A stretch of DNA of 64,000 bases, taken from assembly GCA_030427865.1 (NCBI GenBank), contig JAUICK010000004.1, positions 1 through 64,000 of the forward strand, in the 5' to 3' direction. Positions 16,241-27,800 of the stretch are shown one piece after another. Position numbers and translations under genes: made by a program. Every line of letters starts with the position of its first letter. Position 1 is the stretch's first letter. Source of the DNA: Bacteroidia bacterium (lineage in GTDB: Bacteria > Bacteroidota > Bacteroidia > Flavobacteriales > Flavobacteriaceae). The notes beneath the pieces were generated by a model. It had not been told where the DNA came from. It searched no databases and saw only the letters and a program-made list of their open reading frames with translations.

Positions 16241-18628
16241 TTATTCGTTAATCGTAATTTGCTGCTGAATTTCATTCCCAAAATTATCAACAACTGTAAA
16301 TGTAAAATTGCCAACTTTTGGTTCAATTGCAAATTCATGCATTTCTGTTGTAGTTCCTAAAAATTGATGATTTGCATACCAAAATAAAGTGGCTTCTGGA
16401 TTAGAATGTGCTACTTTTAAAATGAGTTCGTTTTGTTTTCCATCAAAATCTTTAGGCAAAAAAACAGTGCTTTTTTCTGTGGGATAAATAAACTTCATTG
16501 CATTTTTTACTTCACCTAAACAATCATTTCTAAATTTTGGTAACGATTTATAAAATGGGTTTTTATCCTTATAATAATACTCTAGTAATGGAGGCAATAC
16601 AAACCAAGATTTCTGTTTAATGTTACTTAAACTCTCACAAGAAGTATTTACTTGATAATTCTCTGAAACATCTACATTTACCAAAATATGATAGGGACAA
16701 GGCTCAGTTTTTAAACCAGAATTTTGTATGAATTCTAACTTCTTTTCTTCGCAAACTGTAGTGGCTCTATAACCACTTTTAGCACAAATTTCTATTGCTG
16801 TCATTTCATCAAAAGGTGTTGAAAACCATTCTGAATTGGGTAATTTATCAAACACATCAAACAAAATTGGTGCTGCAGTTTGTACACCTACCAAACCTGG
16901 TCTTCCTTCTCCATCTGCATTGCCAACCCAAACTCCAACCACAAAATCTTTCGTTGTTCCAATTGCCCAAGCATCTCTAAAACCAAAACTGGTGCCTGTT
17001 TTCCAAGCAATTTGTTTTGAGGAATCAAAAAACTCCCAATTCTGTTCTGAATCAGGTCTGTTTACATCTCGTAAACTTTTAAAAGTTAGGTAAATGGAAG
17101 CTGCATCAAAAATGATTTTTTCTGATGTTTTTTCTCCAAAATCGATTTTTTTATCCGCATAAAAAGTAGGTACTACAAACTCATTTTTAAAATATCTACT
17201 TGAATTTTCTGTATAATGATTTACTGTGGATGCTAATGATGCGTAGCTTTTGCATAAATCCCATAAATTACTTTCTGCACCTCCTAAAGCCAAAGTTAAT
17301 CCATAATAATTGGCACTTTTTTTAATGTCTTTTAATTTTAACTGTTTTAAATAATGATGAAATTTCTCCAAGCCAAAACTTTGCAACATTCTTACTGTTG
17401 GCACATTTAAAGATTTTGACAAAGCCAATTTTGCAGAAATTGCACCAGCATATTTTTTATCAAAATTTTCTGGTTGATAACTTCCAAAATTAGTAGGAAC
17501 ATCTGCCACTAAAGTATTGGGCAACAACTCTCCTTCATCTAACATTGCAGCATATAAAAAAGGTTTTAAAATGCTTCCTGTACTTCGTGGTTTATCAATA
17601 ATATCTACATCTTTTTGATTTTTTATAGATGTAGGTGCATTGCCAACATAACTCAAAACTTGTCTTGTTTTTACATCTAAAACCAACACAGCAATATTGT
17701 GAATTCCGTTTTTAGATAATTGATTGTAATGATTTCTCACAATCAAATTGGTTTGGATTTGTAAGTTTTTATCAATCGTCGTTTTTACAAATTGACCTTT
17801 TTTTTCTTTGTTAACTTTTTGCAATAAATGAGGCGCAATTTGAGGAATTGAATATGCTTTTTGCGGAATTTCTTCTAAAATAGCCAAATCATAAGTGAGA
17901 GAATCAATCACTTTTTTAGTTAATAGTTTTTTCAACAATCGATTTCTTTTTGCTAATAATTTTTGTTGATTTTTTCCTGGATAAATCAATTTTGGAGCAT
18001 TGGGTAAAACTGATAAAGTTGCTGCTTCAGCCCAAGATAAATCTGACGCTTTTCTATTAAAAAATCGCCAAGAAGCAGCATCTAAACCCACAACATTTCC
18101 TCCAAAAGGCGCGTTAGAACTCCAATAAGCTAAAATTTCTTCTTTACTTGCTCTAAATTCTAATCTTGTGGCTAAAATGAGTTCTTTCAGTTTTTCAAAA
18201 TACGTTCTTGGTCTGTCTTTTCTACTCAAACGCATTACTTGTTGGGTAATGGTACTTCCTCCTCTAACCACTTTTCCTGCCTGTATATTTTGTTTGATAG
18301 CTTTAAAAATAGATACAGGATTAAATCCAGGATGCTTATAAAAATGTTCGTCTTCAAACTGAATTAAACAGGTTTTAAATTTCTGAGGAACAGTATCATT
18401 ATGAGGAAATCGCCATTGACCATCTTTGGCAATTAATGCCCCTAACAACTCACCTTTATTACTTGTAATTACTGTAGATGTTGGTTTTGTAAATAGTTCT
18501 TTTGGTAAACAAAAAGCATAGAAAATCAAGAAAACAGCAAGAAATATTGTTTTCTTTTTATGTTTCTCCTGCAAGGTTTTAAAAACCTTGTAGGTATATT
18601 TCATAAAAATATTTTCTTTCTTTTTCAT
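16241..18628 (-). CDS. pbpC: penicillin-binding protein 1C
   Basis: This 795-residue bifunctional peptidoglycan synthase is anchored by one N-terminal membrane segment (about 27-43). The GT51 glycosyltransferase domain has FEDEHFYKHPG (catalytic Glu in 92-94) and RGGSTITQQ; the transpeptidase domain has Ser352-x2-Lys355 (SILKP), SLN at 406-408 and KTG at 543-545. A C-terminal beta domain of the PbpC type follows. PbpC is usually partnered with periplasmic alpha-2-macroglobulin, which is encoded just upstream here, separated by a small membrane gene. The start could also be the Met at 18604. A repeat palindrome lies inside the coding sequence near its start. Confidence 0.93.
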   Translation of the reverse strand: MKKKENIFMKYTYKVFKTLQEKHKKKTIFLAVFLIFYAFCLPKELFTKPTSTVITSNKGELLGALIAKDGQWRFPHNDTVPQKFKTCLIQFEDEHFYKHPGFNPVSIFKAIKQNIQAGKVVRGGSTITQQVMRLSRKDRPRTYFEKLKELILATRLEFRASKEEILAYWSSNAPFGGNVVGLDAASWRFFNRKASDLSWAEAATLSVLPNAPKLIYPGKNQQKLLAKRNRLLKKLLTKKVIDSLTYDLAILEEIPQKAYSIPQIAPHLLQKVNKEKKGQFVKTTIDKNLQIQTNLIVRNHYNQLSKNGIHNIAVLVLDVKTRQVLSYVGNAPTSIKNQKDVDIIDKPRSTGSILKPFLYAAMLDEGELLPNTLVADVPTNFGSYQPENFDKKYAGAISAKLALSKSLNVPTVRMLQSFGLEKFHHYLKQLKLKDIKKSANYYGLTLALGGAESNLWDLCKSYASLASTVNHYTENSSRYFKNEFVVPTFYADKKIDFGEKTSEKIIFDAASIYLTFKSLRDVNRPDSEQNWEFFDSSKQIAWKTGTSFGFRDAWAIGTTKDFVVGVWVGNADGEGRPGLVGVQTAAPILFDVFDKLPNSEWFSTPFDEMTAIEICAKSGYRATTVCEEKKLEFIQNSGLKTEPCPYHILVNVDVSENYQVNTSCESLSNIKQKSWFVLPPLLEYYYKDKNPFYKSLPKFRNDCLGEVKNAMKFIYPTEKSTVFLPKDFDGKQNELILKVAHSNPEATLFWYANHQFLGTTTEMHEFAIEPKVGNFTFTVVDNFGNEIQQQITINE
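18568..18594. repeat. REP-like palindrome, copy 1 (inside pbpC)
   Basis: A 27-base near-palindrome beginning CCTGCAAGGTTTT and ending AACCTTGTAGG. It encodes part of the cytoplasmic N-terminus of PbpC (around YKVFKTLQE). The identical 27 bases occur in reverse orientation at 19178-19204. Confidence 0.8.
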
Positions 18629-18695
18629 TGTTATTAACGCTTCCTTTAAATCTAAAAACGGTGTTTATTGTTTGTCGATTTTTATGTTTTGATGC

Positions 18696-18968
18696 TTAAT
18701 TAACCTTTTTGATTATTAGATAAATTCTGTTTCCTAAAAACCCTCCAATAAATAATGATAAAACAAAGTTTAAAAAATTAGGTTCAGGGTGGCCATTACT
18801 TCCTCCTCCTGCACTATAAAAAAGGTTCATAAAAGGACTCATTTCGTTCATATGATAATAACAAACATCTGGAATCAATAAATCGTAAATCATTGTAAAG
18901 CTGAAAAGAAACATTCCAATACTTCCGAATGAAATAAGTGTATATTTTAAAGGTTTATTGCTTTTCAT
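18696..18968 (-). CDS. 90-residue membrane protein of unknown function
   Basis: This small protein has hydrophobic segments at about residues 8-30 and 66-85, with a polar glycine-rich loop between (SAGGGSNGHPEPN). No family is recognised. It lies between the alpha-2-macroglobulin and pbpC genes on the same strand, but the gap upstream is full of repeats, so it may not share their transcript. A role linked to the cell envelope is only guessed from position. Confidence 0.6.
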   Translation of the reverse strand: MKSNKPLKYTLISFGSIGMFLFSFTMIYDLLIPDVCYYHMNEMSPFMNLFYSAGGGSNGHPEPNFLNFVLSLFIGGFLGNRIYLIIKKVN

Positions 18969-19002
18969 TTCAACTTTAAATTTGATGATTTTTGAATCTG
19001 TT

Positions 19003-19091
19003 TGTCATTTCGAAATGAGCCTCTTTAGGCGATTGAGAAATCTTATAATGAAAACTAATTCTTTAAGATTTCTCCTATCGTCGAAATGACA
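19003..19091. repeat. dispersed intergenic repeat, second copy
   Basis: Two inverted halves: TGTCATTTCGAAATGAG through GAGAAATCTT, then AAGATTTCTC through GTCGAAATGACA. It belongs to the same family as 8598-8671. A decayed third half (TTTCGACTTTATGAAGAAATCT-like) follows at 19109-19147. Confidence 0.75.
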
Positions 19092-19177
19092 TTCTGATTT
19101 TTAATTCATCTTTTGTAATTTCGACTTTATGAAGAAATCTCAAAAAATGTATTAGATATTCTTGTTTTTGAATTAAA

Positions 19178-19204
19178 CCTACAAGGTTTTTAAAACCTTG
19201 CAGG
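19178..19204. repeat. REP-like palindrome, copy 2
   Basis: The same 27-base near-palindrome as at 18568-18594, in inverted orientation, placed 10 bases beyond the stop codon of the alpha-2-macroglobulin gene, where it could act as a terminator or mRNA-end structure. Confidence 0.8.
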
Positions 19205-19214
19205 ATTTAGAAAC

Positions 19215-22200
19215 TTACTTCACAACCTCAATCCACTTTCCTTTCGTTCTTACTAAATAATCATTATCGTACATCGCCTCAACCTGAACCCCTGGTAAAT
19301 AATACTTTCCTAAATAAGCTGCATTTAATAACACTATAAAAGTTTTGGTTTCACTTTTATTTCTTTTTCTATTCAAATCGAAATAGAAATTTACACGATC
19401 GTCTTTAATATCTGTATATCTTGCTTTGCTTTTTACAGTGGAACCAAAATCTGTAAAACGCGTGTTTACAATTTCCCATCCTGAAGGAAAAATCTGAGTT
19501 AATGCAATGTCTTTTACAGTTTCATTTTTAGGATTGCTTACTGTAATTTTTGCGATAAAGTCTTGTCCTTGTTTTAAATTATCAATGTTGATGTTTTTCC
19601 CTTTTAAATCGACATAATTTACAGAAACACTCAAACCTCTACGTTCTAATATTTCATCACCCAAAGCAAGTTTACCAGCATTGATAATTCTTGCAAAAAC
19701 AATATTATTGTCGTTGTTTTTAAACGTGATTGTATTCGTTCCTTTTTTTACAGGTAAAGTTCTTTGAATCATAGCACTTGAAGATTGTAAACGTTCTGTT
19801 TTTCCTCCAAATTGATAATTCATATTGATGGATTTGCCTCCATTTTTCACCACCATTTTTCCAATTGCTAATAAACTAAAAGCAGTAGTTTGTGTGCTCA
19901 TCCAACGTTTAGAAGACAATTCTTTAGCTATGGTTTTTGCCACATTTTTAGCTTCTTTATTGTTGGTAATTAACATTGTTTCTAAAGCCATTGCTCTGTT
20001 TCTGGTTGTAGAACCATAATTGTAATAATTGTAGTTAGAGAAATTTAAATCTGTTTTTTGCATAATTTCATCAGCAGCTTCTTTTTGCCCAACCAAAGCA
20101 TAAGTGGCAGCCAAACGCCATTTTGCATCATTCGAAATTTGTTTGAATTCTCGCAAACGATTCATTGCAGATAAATCTGGACTTCCAGCCAAAGCCAAGG
20201 TATATAGCCTGTAAGCTTGTGCCAAATCTGAAGTATAACCATTATAATTTTGCCTCCAATTTCTGGCTACTTGTTTTTGATATTTGATAAAATTACTCTT
20301 AAAAGTTAAGGGTAAAACAAAGCCTTTTTTCTCTGCTTCTAATAAAAAATGACCTGCATAACTTGTTCCCCAATCACTGATATAACCTTCTCCCATCCAA
20401 TAAGACAGTCCTCCATTCGCTTTTTGGAAATTCCCTAAACGTGCAATTCCTTTTTCTATATTTCTTTGAATTTCTACTTTCCTTGCTGATGGTAAATCAA
20501 ACAAATCTGTTAAAAATAATTGCGGAAAAACACTTGACGTAGTTTGCTCTACACAACCATGTGGATATTGTATTAAATACTCCAATCTTCCAGAAAAATT
20601 AATTGGCGGAATTGTAGACAACTCTAAAATTGCTGTGTTAGAACCTGCAATTCCAAATGTTTCAAAATTGATTGTTTGCGTCTGCTTTCCCTCAATGGTT
20701 GCATCAATTACTTTGGAGGTTATTGGATTTGGATTTACAACATCCAATTCTACTTTATAGCTCGATTTTTCTCCTCCACCAGTGGCAATTACCTCAACAG
20801 TATTGATTCCATTTGCTTTTAAAACGTCCAACTCAAAATAGACCATTTTTTCATCTGGTTTTTCAAAACTAAGTTGTTGAGTCTTGTTGCCTAAAACATT
20901 TATTCCATCAGAAGTTTTTACTTGAATGCTAACGTTTTTCACTTTTTTATCCATAGCAAAAACAGAAACTGGCAAGGTTACTTTTTCTTTAGGTGATAAT
21001 TTTCTTGGCAATGTAGCCAACACCATCAATGGTTTTTTAACGGGAGTTGCTTTTTCTGCGTTTCCAAAAGCTTCCTTTTTTACATCTCCAGCAATTACCA
21101 TTGTTCTTACTGAGCCAATATAATTTGGCAAGGTGATTTTATGTGATTTTGTAGCTCCTTTTTGCAACTCAAAAGGCCCTAAAAATTTGACAACAGGTTT
21201 GAAACGATTTGCTTTTTGGTTTTTCCCTTTAGCTGCACTTCCATCTCCACCAATGGCAAAAACCTGATCTACACTTCCTGAATATGCACCAATTACATCA
21301 TCAAAAATATCCCAAGTTTTTACTCCTAAAGCTTCTCTTGCGTAAAATGTATTGTATGCATTTGGCGTTTTAAATCTTGTTAAATCTAACAAACCTTCTT
21401 CTACAATTGCCAAAGTATAGGTCATTGGTTTGTTGTTTTTTTCAGACACTTTTACAACAAATTCTTTTTGGGGTTGCAATTCATCTGGCATCGAAATTTG
21501 TGGTTGTAAAATAGTATTTTTATCTTCCACTAAAATCGGAATTACACCATATAATCTTATTGGCAAATCGTTTTCTGTAACTTGATGTGGCTGCAATAAA
21601 GATATATTTACAAACACATTTGGTGTCATCTTTTTGTCGATAGGAATTTCTACAGAAGTTGTTCCTTTTTGAGTTTTTACCCATTTGGTTTCCAAAACTT
21701 TTGTGCCATTTTCTATACTGATTAATGCACGTCCTTTTGAACCTGAAGGAAAGGTAATTTTTGCAGTTTCACCAACATTATAGGTTTCTTTATCTGCAGA
21801 GAATACTAACATTTTTGCTGCATCTTTATCTCCTGATGATGAGTTTTGCCACCAATTTTTGTAAAAATAAGCTGTTCTACCAGTTGCATGACCACTTTTT
21901 TTATCAATTACTCTAATTAAAAATCGTCCTCTATCATTATCTGGAATGTTCAATTTAAAACTTCCTTTTCCTTTAGAATTTGTACTAATTTTTATGGTTT
22001 GATAAGGTTTTTTATAACTACTTGAAGTATATCTTGATAAATTATCTTCAGAAGAACTCCACCACCAACGCCAATGTATTTGATAGATTTTTACTTCTAT
22101 TTCATCTCTTTGAACTGGATTCCCATTTTCATCCACAGAAACCACAGAAAACTCTTGATTTTCATCAGTATAAAAAGAACCATATCTATTTCCTTTAGGA

Positions 22201-24749
22201 GATTTTAAACCTACAAAAACATTATAAGGCGCATATTTTTTTGTGAATGCATCCAAAGAAAAATCGCCTCCATTTTCAAAAGCTCTTACTAAAAATTGAA
22301 CATTTAGCATACTTGGAGCGTTTTTACCAACTTTTAAATTCTTGTTGATTTTTGCAAATCCGTTTGCATCTAATTTACCGTCAAAAACATTGATCTCTTC
22401 TGATGAAAATTTTCTTGAAGGATCTGAAAAAGTATACTTTTTATACTTCTTAAAACTATAATTAGACGTAGAAACTTTTGCTTTAATTGCTGCTTTTAAG
22501 TTTTTTGCAGGTGTTCCATGCAGCCATTTTACAGCTAAAGTTCCATTAATTGGTTTTTTACTCGTCAGAATTTCATTATCAAAATTGACTTTAATTTTTA
22601 GACGATTTGGTTTCACAGTCTCAACTTTTAAATTCTTGTAAAATTTTGCCCCACCAACAGCAATTTTTGCGGAATAATTTCCTGTTTTTGCTTCTTGTTT
22701 GGTTTTTACTGTGAATTTGTAAAAATTATTAAGGTTTTCTGAAGTTACTTTTTTGTATATCAGTTTTCCACTTGGATCTGTTACTTCTAATTTTATAGGA
22801 TGATTTTTAGGGAGTTTATTATCAGCATCATTCAACAAAAAAGTTAAATAAATGTTGTCTCTAGGTCTCCAAACTCCACGTTCTCCATAAAGATATCCTT
22901 TTATGCCTTTTTGAGTTTTGCTTCCAGAAACATTAAACTTACTTACAGATAACGAATTCCCATCAAAAAGTTTGATATAGCCAGTATTATTCCCTTTAGA
23001 AATTACAGCAAACGCTGCATTTTTTGGAGTTTCAATGTTTGCAAAACCTTCTGAATCTGTTTTTGTTGACCCTATTTCTTGCTGTTGAAAATTAAATATT
23101 TTAATTTTTGCATTAGATTCTGGTTTTGTGTTTAAAATATTGGTAACTGCAAAGAAATACGAATTACTTTCTCCTTTTTTGGCAATAATTCCAAGATTAG
23201 AAGCCAATAGGTTTTGAGAAATCATTCTGTTGGCATAATAGTAGGCATCATTACATGGGTTTTCTCTTTCTCGCCAATTGTATCTGTAATTTTTATAACT
23301 GTATAATTTGTTATCCCAATACAATTCTTCTCTTTTTTCTTGATCTTCAGACGCTGTAGAAATCTCAAAATCATCCTCAGAATCATCAGGATTTGTATTA
23401 TTTTCTGAGCATTTATAAAAGACTTGGTTTTTGTTAAAACTCAGCTCAATTCTGTAAATAGCGCCAGGTTCTGTTGCTATCATTTTAGAAATATCGATAC
23501 TATAAGCTTTCCATTCTTGTGTGTTATTTTCTTTACTATTGATAAGGGTAATGGTTTGTTTTGCAACTCGTCTACCAACTCTTTTTATGGCATATTCGTT
23601 ATTACTATTGATGTTGTTTTCTTGCAAAAATTGCAGCACATTATCTTCAAAAATCTTAATAATTCTTACATCTACTTCTTTTACATTTATCGCTTCGAAA
23701 TTATATTTTAAATCGTTTGAATTTGGTAAAATTGTTCCGCTTGAAATGGCTCTGATTTGAGGTTTTATCTGCTCGAAAGTAATAACTTCTTTAAATGTTT
23801 TTTTGAGTTTGTAATTTTCAGAATTTAGAATTCCAGGAAAAACAGATACAGAAATATTGCCTTCTAATTTAGCGTTAGAAAATACTTTTAATTCGTTACC
23901 ATTGATAATAAAACGTGGTTTTTTAACATTCTGTACCACTACCAAACCGTTTAAATTTTGTTGTTTTTTTAAAGGATCAGAAAAGTTGATAGAAATGTAG
24001 TTTTCTTTGCCTTTTTGAACAGAAATATTAATAACTTTAAAGTTATTTTTACCTAAAATTACAATTTCATTTTCACCTTTGCTGTCTGCATTTATAGATT
24101 TTCCATTCCAAACTACCTTTAATTTAGAATCTTCTTCAAAACGTTGGATACTATCAATTTTAAATTCGAAAACTTTTGATGAAGTATACGATTCGTCCCA
24201 CACAATATTTTTAGTTTTTCCATTTTGTGAAGCTTTTAGTAGTTTTTTGGCATCATTCAAATGAATAATATCTGCAGATTTTACAACCCCTTCTATATAT
24301 TGATATCCTTTTGAGTAGGATTGCAAATTATTAGTTTGAATATTAAAGTTAGGTGTAATTGTTTTAAATTGAAAAGTATAGTTTTTATATTCTTTATCGA
24401 TGTTTTTATAGATTTTATTCAATTTAACAGAAACCGTATACTCTGTATTTGAATCTAAGTTTTCATCAGGAATAAAAACAAAAGCATGTTTGTTAATGGT
24501 TTTTATTTTTCCGTTAACAAAAGGTTTAATAGTTATGAAATCAGTAGAAATTTCTTGATTAGCTTCCCAGTCTTCTACTTCTTTAGACAGATTTACATTA
24601 ATTTTTTCGGTTACAGAAACCACTCCAGAAGTGGTATAACTAATATATTGTTTGAATTTATAAATGTTATCCGTTTGAATTGTTTCTTTTTTACAAGAAA
24701 AAATCAATAAAAAAATAACGAATGCCTTAAGTAAGTGTTTAGATTTCAT
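19215..24749 (-). CDS. alpha-2-macroglobulin family lipoprotein with thioester
   Basis: The 1844-residue protein starts at the ATG at 24749, which gives a lipoprotein signal (FLLIFSCKKET). It has the repeated macroglobulin beta domains of the MG family, a bait-like middle region, and the thioester motif Cys1399-Val-Glu-Gln1402 (HGCVEQTT) followed by the alpha/alpha thioester-domain helices. Bacterial members trap proteases that reach the periplasm by covalent coupling through the thioester. The pairing with pbpC is the classical genomic partnership, thought to combine protease trapping with cell-wall repair. Length is somewhat above the 1,500-1,700 residues of many members. Confidence 0.92.
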   Translation of the reverse strand: MKSKHLLKAFVIFLLIFSCKKETIQTDNIYKFKQYISYTTSGVVSVTEKINVNLSKEVEDWEANQEISTDFITIKPFVNGKIKTINKHAFVFIPDENLDSNTEYTVSVKLNKIYKNIDKEYKNYTFQFKTITPNFNIQTNNLQSYSKGYQYIEGVVKSADIIHLNDAKKLLKASQNGKTKNIVWDESYTSSKVFEFKIDSIQRFEEDSKLKVVWNGKSINADSKGENEIVILGKNNFKVINISVQKGKENYISINFSDPLKKQQNLNGLVVVQNVKKPRFIINGNELKVFSNAKLEGNISVSVFPGILNSENYKLKKTFKEVITFEQIKPQIRAISSGTILPNSNDLKYNFEAINVKEVDVRIIKIFEDNVLQFLQENNINSNNEYAIKRVGRRVAKQTITLINSKENNTQEWKAYSIDISKMIATEPGAIYRIELSFNKNQVFYKCSENNTNPDDSEDDFEISTASEDQEKREELYWDNKLYSYKNYRYNWRERENPCNDAYYYANRMISQNLLASNLGIIAKKGESNSYFFAVTNILNTKPESNAKIKIFNFQQQEIGSTKTDSEGFANIETPKNAAFAVISKGNNTGYIKLFDGNSLSVSKFNVSGSKTQKGIKGYLYGERGVWRPRDNIYLTFLLNDADNKLPKNHPIKLEVTDPSGKLIYKKVTSENLNNFYKFTVKTKQEAKTGNYSAKIAVGGAKFYKNLKVETVKPNRLKIKVNFDNEILTSKKPINGTLAVKWLHGTPAKNLKAAIKAKVSTSNYSFKKYKKYTFSDPSRKFSSEEINVFDGKLDANGFAKINKNLKVGKNAPSMLNVQFLVRAFENGGDFSLDAFTKKYAPYNVFVGLKSPKGNRYGSFYTDENQEFSVVSVDENGNPVQRDEIEVKIYQIHWRWWWSSSEDNLSRYTSSSYKKPYQTIKISTNSKGKGSFKLNIPDNDRGRFLIRVIDKKSGHATGRTAYFYKNWWQNSSSGDKDAAKMLVFSADKETYNVGETAKITFPSGSKGRALISIENGTKVLETKWVKTQKGTTSVEIPIDKKMTPNVFVNISLLQPHQVTENDLPIRLYGVIPILVEDKNTILQPQISMPDELQPQKEFVVKVSEKNNKPMTYTLAIVEEGLLDLTRFKTPNAYNTFYAREALGVKTWDIFDDVIGAYSGSVDQVFAIGGDGSAAKGKNQKANRFKPVVKFLGPFELQKGATKSHKITLPNYIGSVRTMVIAGDVKKEAFGNAEKATPVKKPLMVLATLPRKLSPKEKVTLPVSVFAMDKKVKNVSIQVKTSDGINVLGNKTQQLSFEKPDEKMVYFELDVLKANGINTVEVIATGGGEKSSYKVELDVVNPNPITSKVIDATIEGKQTQTINFETFGIAGSNTAILELSTIPPINFSGRLEYLIQYPHGCVEQTTSSVFPQLFLTDLFDLPSARKVEIQRNIEKGIARLGNFQKANGGLSYWMGEGYISDWGTSYAGHFLLEAEKKGFVLPLTFKSNFIKYQKQVARNWRQNYNGYTSDLAQAYRLYTLALAGSPDLSAMNRLREFKQISNDAKWRLAATYALVGQKEAADEIMQKTDLNFSNYNYYNYGSTTRNRAMALETMLITNNKEAKNVAKTIAKELSSKRWMSTQTTAFSLLAIGKMVVKNGGKSINMNYQFGGKTERLQSSSAMIQRTLPVKKGTNTITFKNNDNNIVFARIINAGKLALGDEILERRGLSVSVNYVDLKGKNINIDNLKQGQDFIAKITVSNPKNETVKDIALTQIFPSGWEIVNTRFTDFGSTVKSKARYTDIKDDRVNFYFDLNRKRNKSETKTFIVLLNAAYLGKYYLPGVQVEAMYDNDYLVRTKGKWIEVVK

Positions 24750-24845
24750 AGTTGTGGTATTTATAAGCACAACTCAAAAATAAGGATTTAAGTATCTAAA
24801 AAGTTATAAGAATAAGAATTCGTTAATAACAAAAAAGAATTCGTT

Positions 24846-27800
24846 TTAATTTGCTTTAAAATTCCTGTTTCTATAATAGGCAATTAAAGAGACTATAATT
24901 ACAATAGCAACTACTACGTATATAAATTTAGGAATTGGTAATGGGTCTCCTGCTGCGTAACTATGCAGCCCAGACAAATAATAGTTTACTCCAAAAGAAG
25001 TCATAATTATAGAGCCAAAAGCAAAAACACTGACCATATTTAGCACGTAGCTACTTTTTAAAGTTGGTATAAATCGTAAATGCAATACAATTGCATAGAT
25101 AATTATACTGATTAACGCCCAAGTTTCTTTTGGGTCCCAAGCCCAATAACGACCCCAAGATTCATTTGCCCAAATTCCGCCTAAAAAAGTACCCACAGCC
25201 AAAACAAATAAACCAATTGTCATTGATATCTCGTTAATGTACGTAAGTTCTTTTATTTTTATATCCATGACTTTTTTAGTTTTTTGTGTTTTAAAAATCA
25301 TTAAAATTAATGCCATAAAACCTAAAATTGCAGACAAGGCTAAAGGAGCATAACTACTTACAATGGTTGCTACGTGAACTTTTAACCAAACCGATTTTAA
25401 AACTGGCATTAAATTGGTAATTTCTGGACTTAACCAATCTAAATAACTTACAAATAAAAGCGCTCCTGCAAAAAGTGTAGAAAGTGGTAAAGAAAAATCT
25501 GATTTTCTAAACGTTAACAATCCACAAAGTAGTAAAACCCAAGCCACAAAAACTAACATTTCATAGCCATTGCTCCAAGGTGCATGACCAGAAACGTACC
25601 ATCTTAAGATAATATTTCCTGTAAAAACTAAAAAAGTTAAAAGTGTTGCAATGATAAATGCGTTCCAAGTAAATTCTATAATTCTATTTACTTTAAAAAT
25701 TTTGATTAATGAGATGATTAATAACACTAAGCCTATGGTAAAAAGGATTTGAAATAGCCAAAAGTTTAAGTTTAATTGATTGTACCACAACTCAGCTTCA
25801 ATACGCTTGTTACTTGGAATGATTTCTTTTCCTAAAACATCTTGAAACTTTTTGATGTATTCTAATTTTTCACTGGCAGCAACCCAATTTTTATCATTTA
25901 CATCTTTAAAATAGGTAGGAATAATTTTTTTTGCAAAATTACCATCTTCTATTGGAAAATCTCTAAAATCGTGAGTTTGACTGTGCCATTTGTTATTTTC
26001 ATCATTGCTATTTGGAAAAATCTTTAAATAATTTCCAGAAAAGACATTGTATAAAATATTAAAGCGTTCATCAACTTTTAAAACTTCTTTATCAAACTCG
26101 CTACGTTCTGCAGGTTTCTTTTTATTGGCCTCTTCAACTGCAGTTTCTAAGATATAGTTGCCATCATCATCTAAAAAATTAACGAATGAAACCAAATCAT
26201 CTTCACTTATTTTTAGTGATGAAAATAATTCTCCTCCCTTTTTTTTATCAACTTTAATTAACGGAATGTATTGCCAAACGTTTGCTGCTGCTTGCATAGC
26301 CAAAAAGGTTTGATTGGCATTATAGCTTATACTTTTTCCGTTTTTAGTAAATTTAAAATACGGTTTACGTGTTAATTTTCTTAAAAATTCTGATGCTAAT
26401 GTATTGATAGGTTTTATTCTACCATCTAAATCTTGCACCATTAAACGTCCAAATAAATCTGCGTGTTGTTTATCTATTTTTTGCTGTTGTACTACTTTTA
26501 GTGTAATTTCTGGATTCTTTTTTTGAGAAAATGAAACGCTTGTTATTGTTGCAAAAAGTAATATTAAAATGGCTGTTTTCTCTTTTAACTTTTTCAGTTT
26601 TTTATTGATTAACGTAAATCTTGAAGCTTTACCAAAAAGTGTAAAAAACATACCAATCATCATTAAAAAATAGCCTAAATATGTAATATTTGTACCTAAA
26701 GTATCATAATTTACAGCGAGTACTGTACCCAATTCATCAGTATCGTAACTTGCTTGAAAAAAACGATATCCTTTGTAATCAAGAACATTATTCATAAAAA
26801 TTCTTTGAGAAAAATGTTCATTATTGTTTTTATCAATTACTTGAACTTCACTTGCATAGGCAGATGGACTTGTAGAACCTGGGTAACGCTCTAACTGAAA
26901 ATCGTCTAAATGAATTGCAAAAGGCAATTGTATAGGTTCAGCCCCATAAGACAAAGAAATATTTACGTCATCAATATCAACTTTATGCTGTGTAGGTAAA
27001 AAACCTTCTCTGTATAAAAGTTTCACTTTTTTAGACTTTTCGCTAACTTTTACATTTACAACTAAAGCATCGTCTTTTAATTCGTCATTATCTTTTGGTT
27101 TTTCTGCACCACTAACCAACGCAATTTTTCCTTTTGGATGATAAGTTAACGGCACAAAAGAAGCATCTCCATCTCTATATAAGGTTCGTAATTGTATGGT
27201 TTGCAAGCTGTCTTTTATTATGGTGCTTGCTGTTTCTGTAGCCATTACAAAAGCACTTAAATTTCTTGGAGACATGATGGTAAAAACACCATTATTTTCA
27301 TTAATGTTAATAACACCTTTTTCATTAACATCAAAACCAACTTTGTGTTGGTGTGCGCCAATAGCTTCTATTTCTCCTCTTTCTAAAAATACGGTTTCTC
27401 TTCCATTTCCTGATGAAACTACCATTTGAATCATCGGTTTTCCATCTAGCTTATCTTCAACGATTTGCGGAATTGCATCTGCCACAAAATCATCATAAGA
27501 AACCCGAATGGTTTTGCCTTTAAAATCAGTTTTAATAGAAAAATTGTTGTTACTAATTGGAGAAAAACTTAATTGTTTTTTTACTGATTTAGTAGTTTTT
27601 CCATCAGAAATATGAACGTGTAGATAATTATTACTGGAAATAATAGTGTTAGATGAAGCGCCTTCTCTTATTCTCATTATACCTCCATAAGAAGCATATC
27701 TTGTAATGCCTGCTCCTAAAAGAATTACAATAAAGGCTAAATGAAAGGTAAGAATTGCCCATTTTTCTTTTCTCCATAAATTGTACTTAAATGTATTCAT

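Noticed and set aside
16795..17093. Two plus-strand ORFs inside pbpC
   Set aside because: They are antisense to a well supported gene, and their compositions are biased by the opposite strand's codon use.
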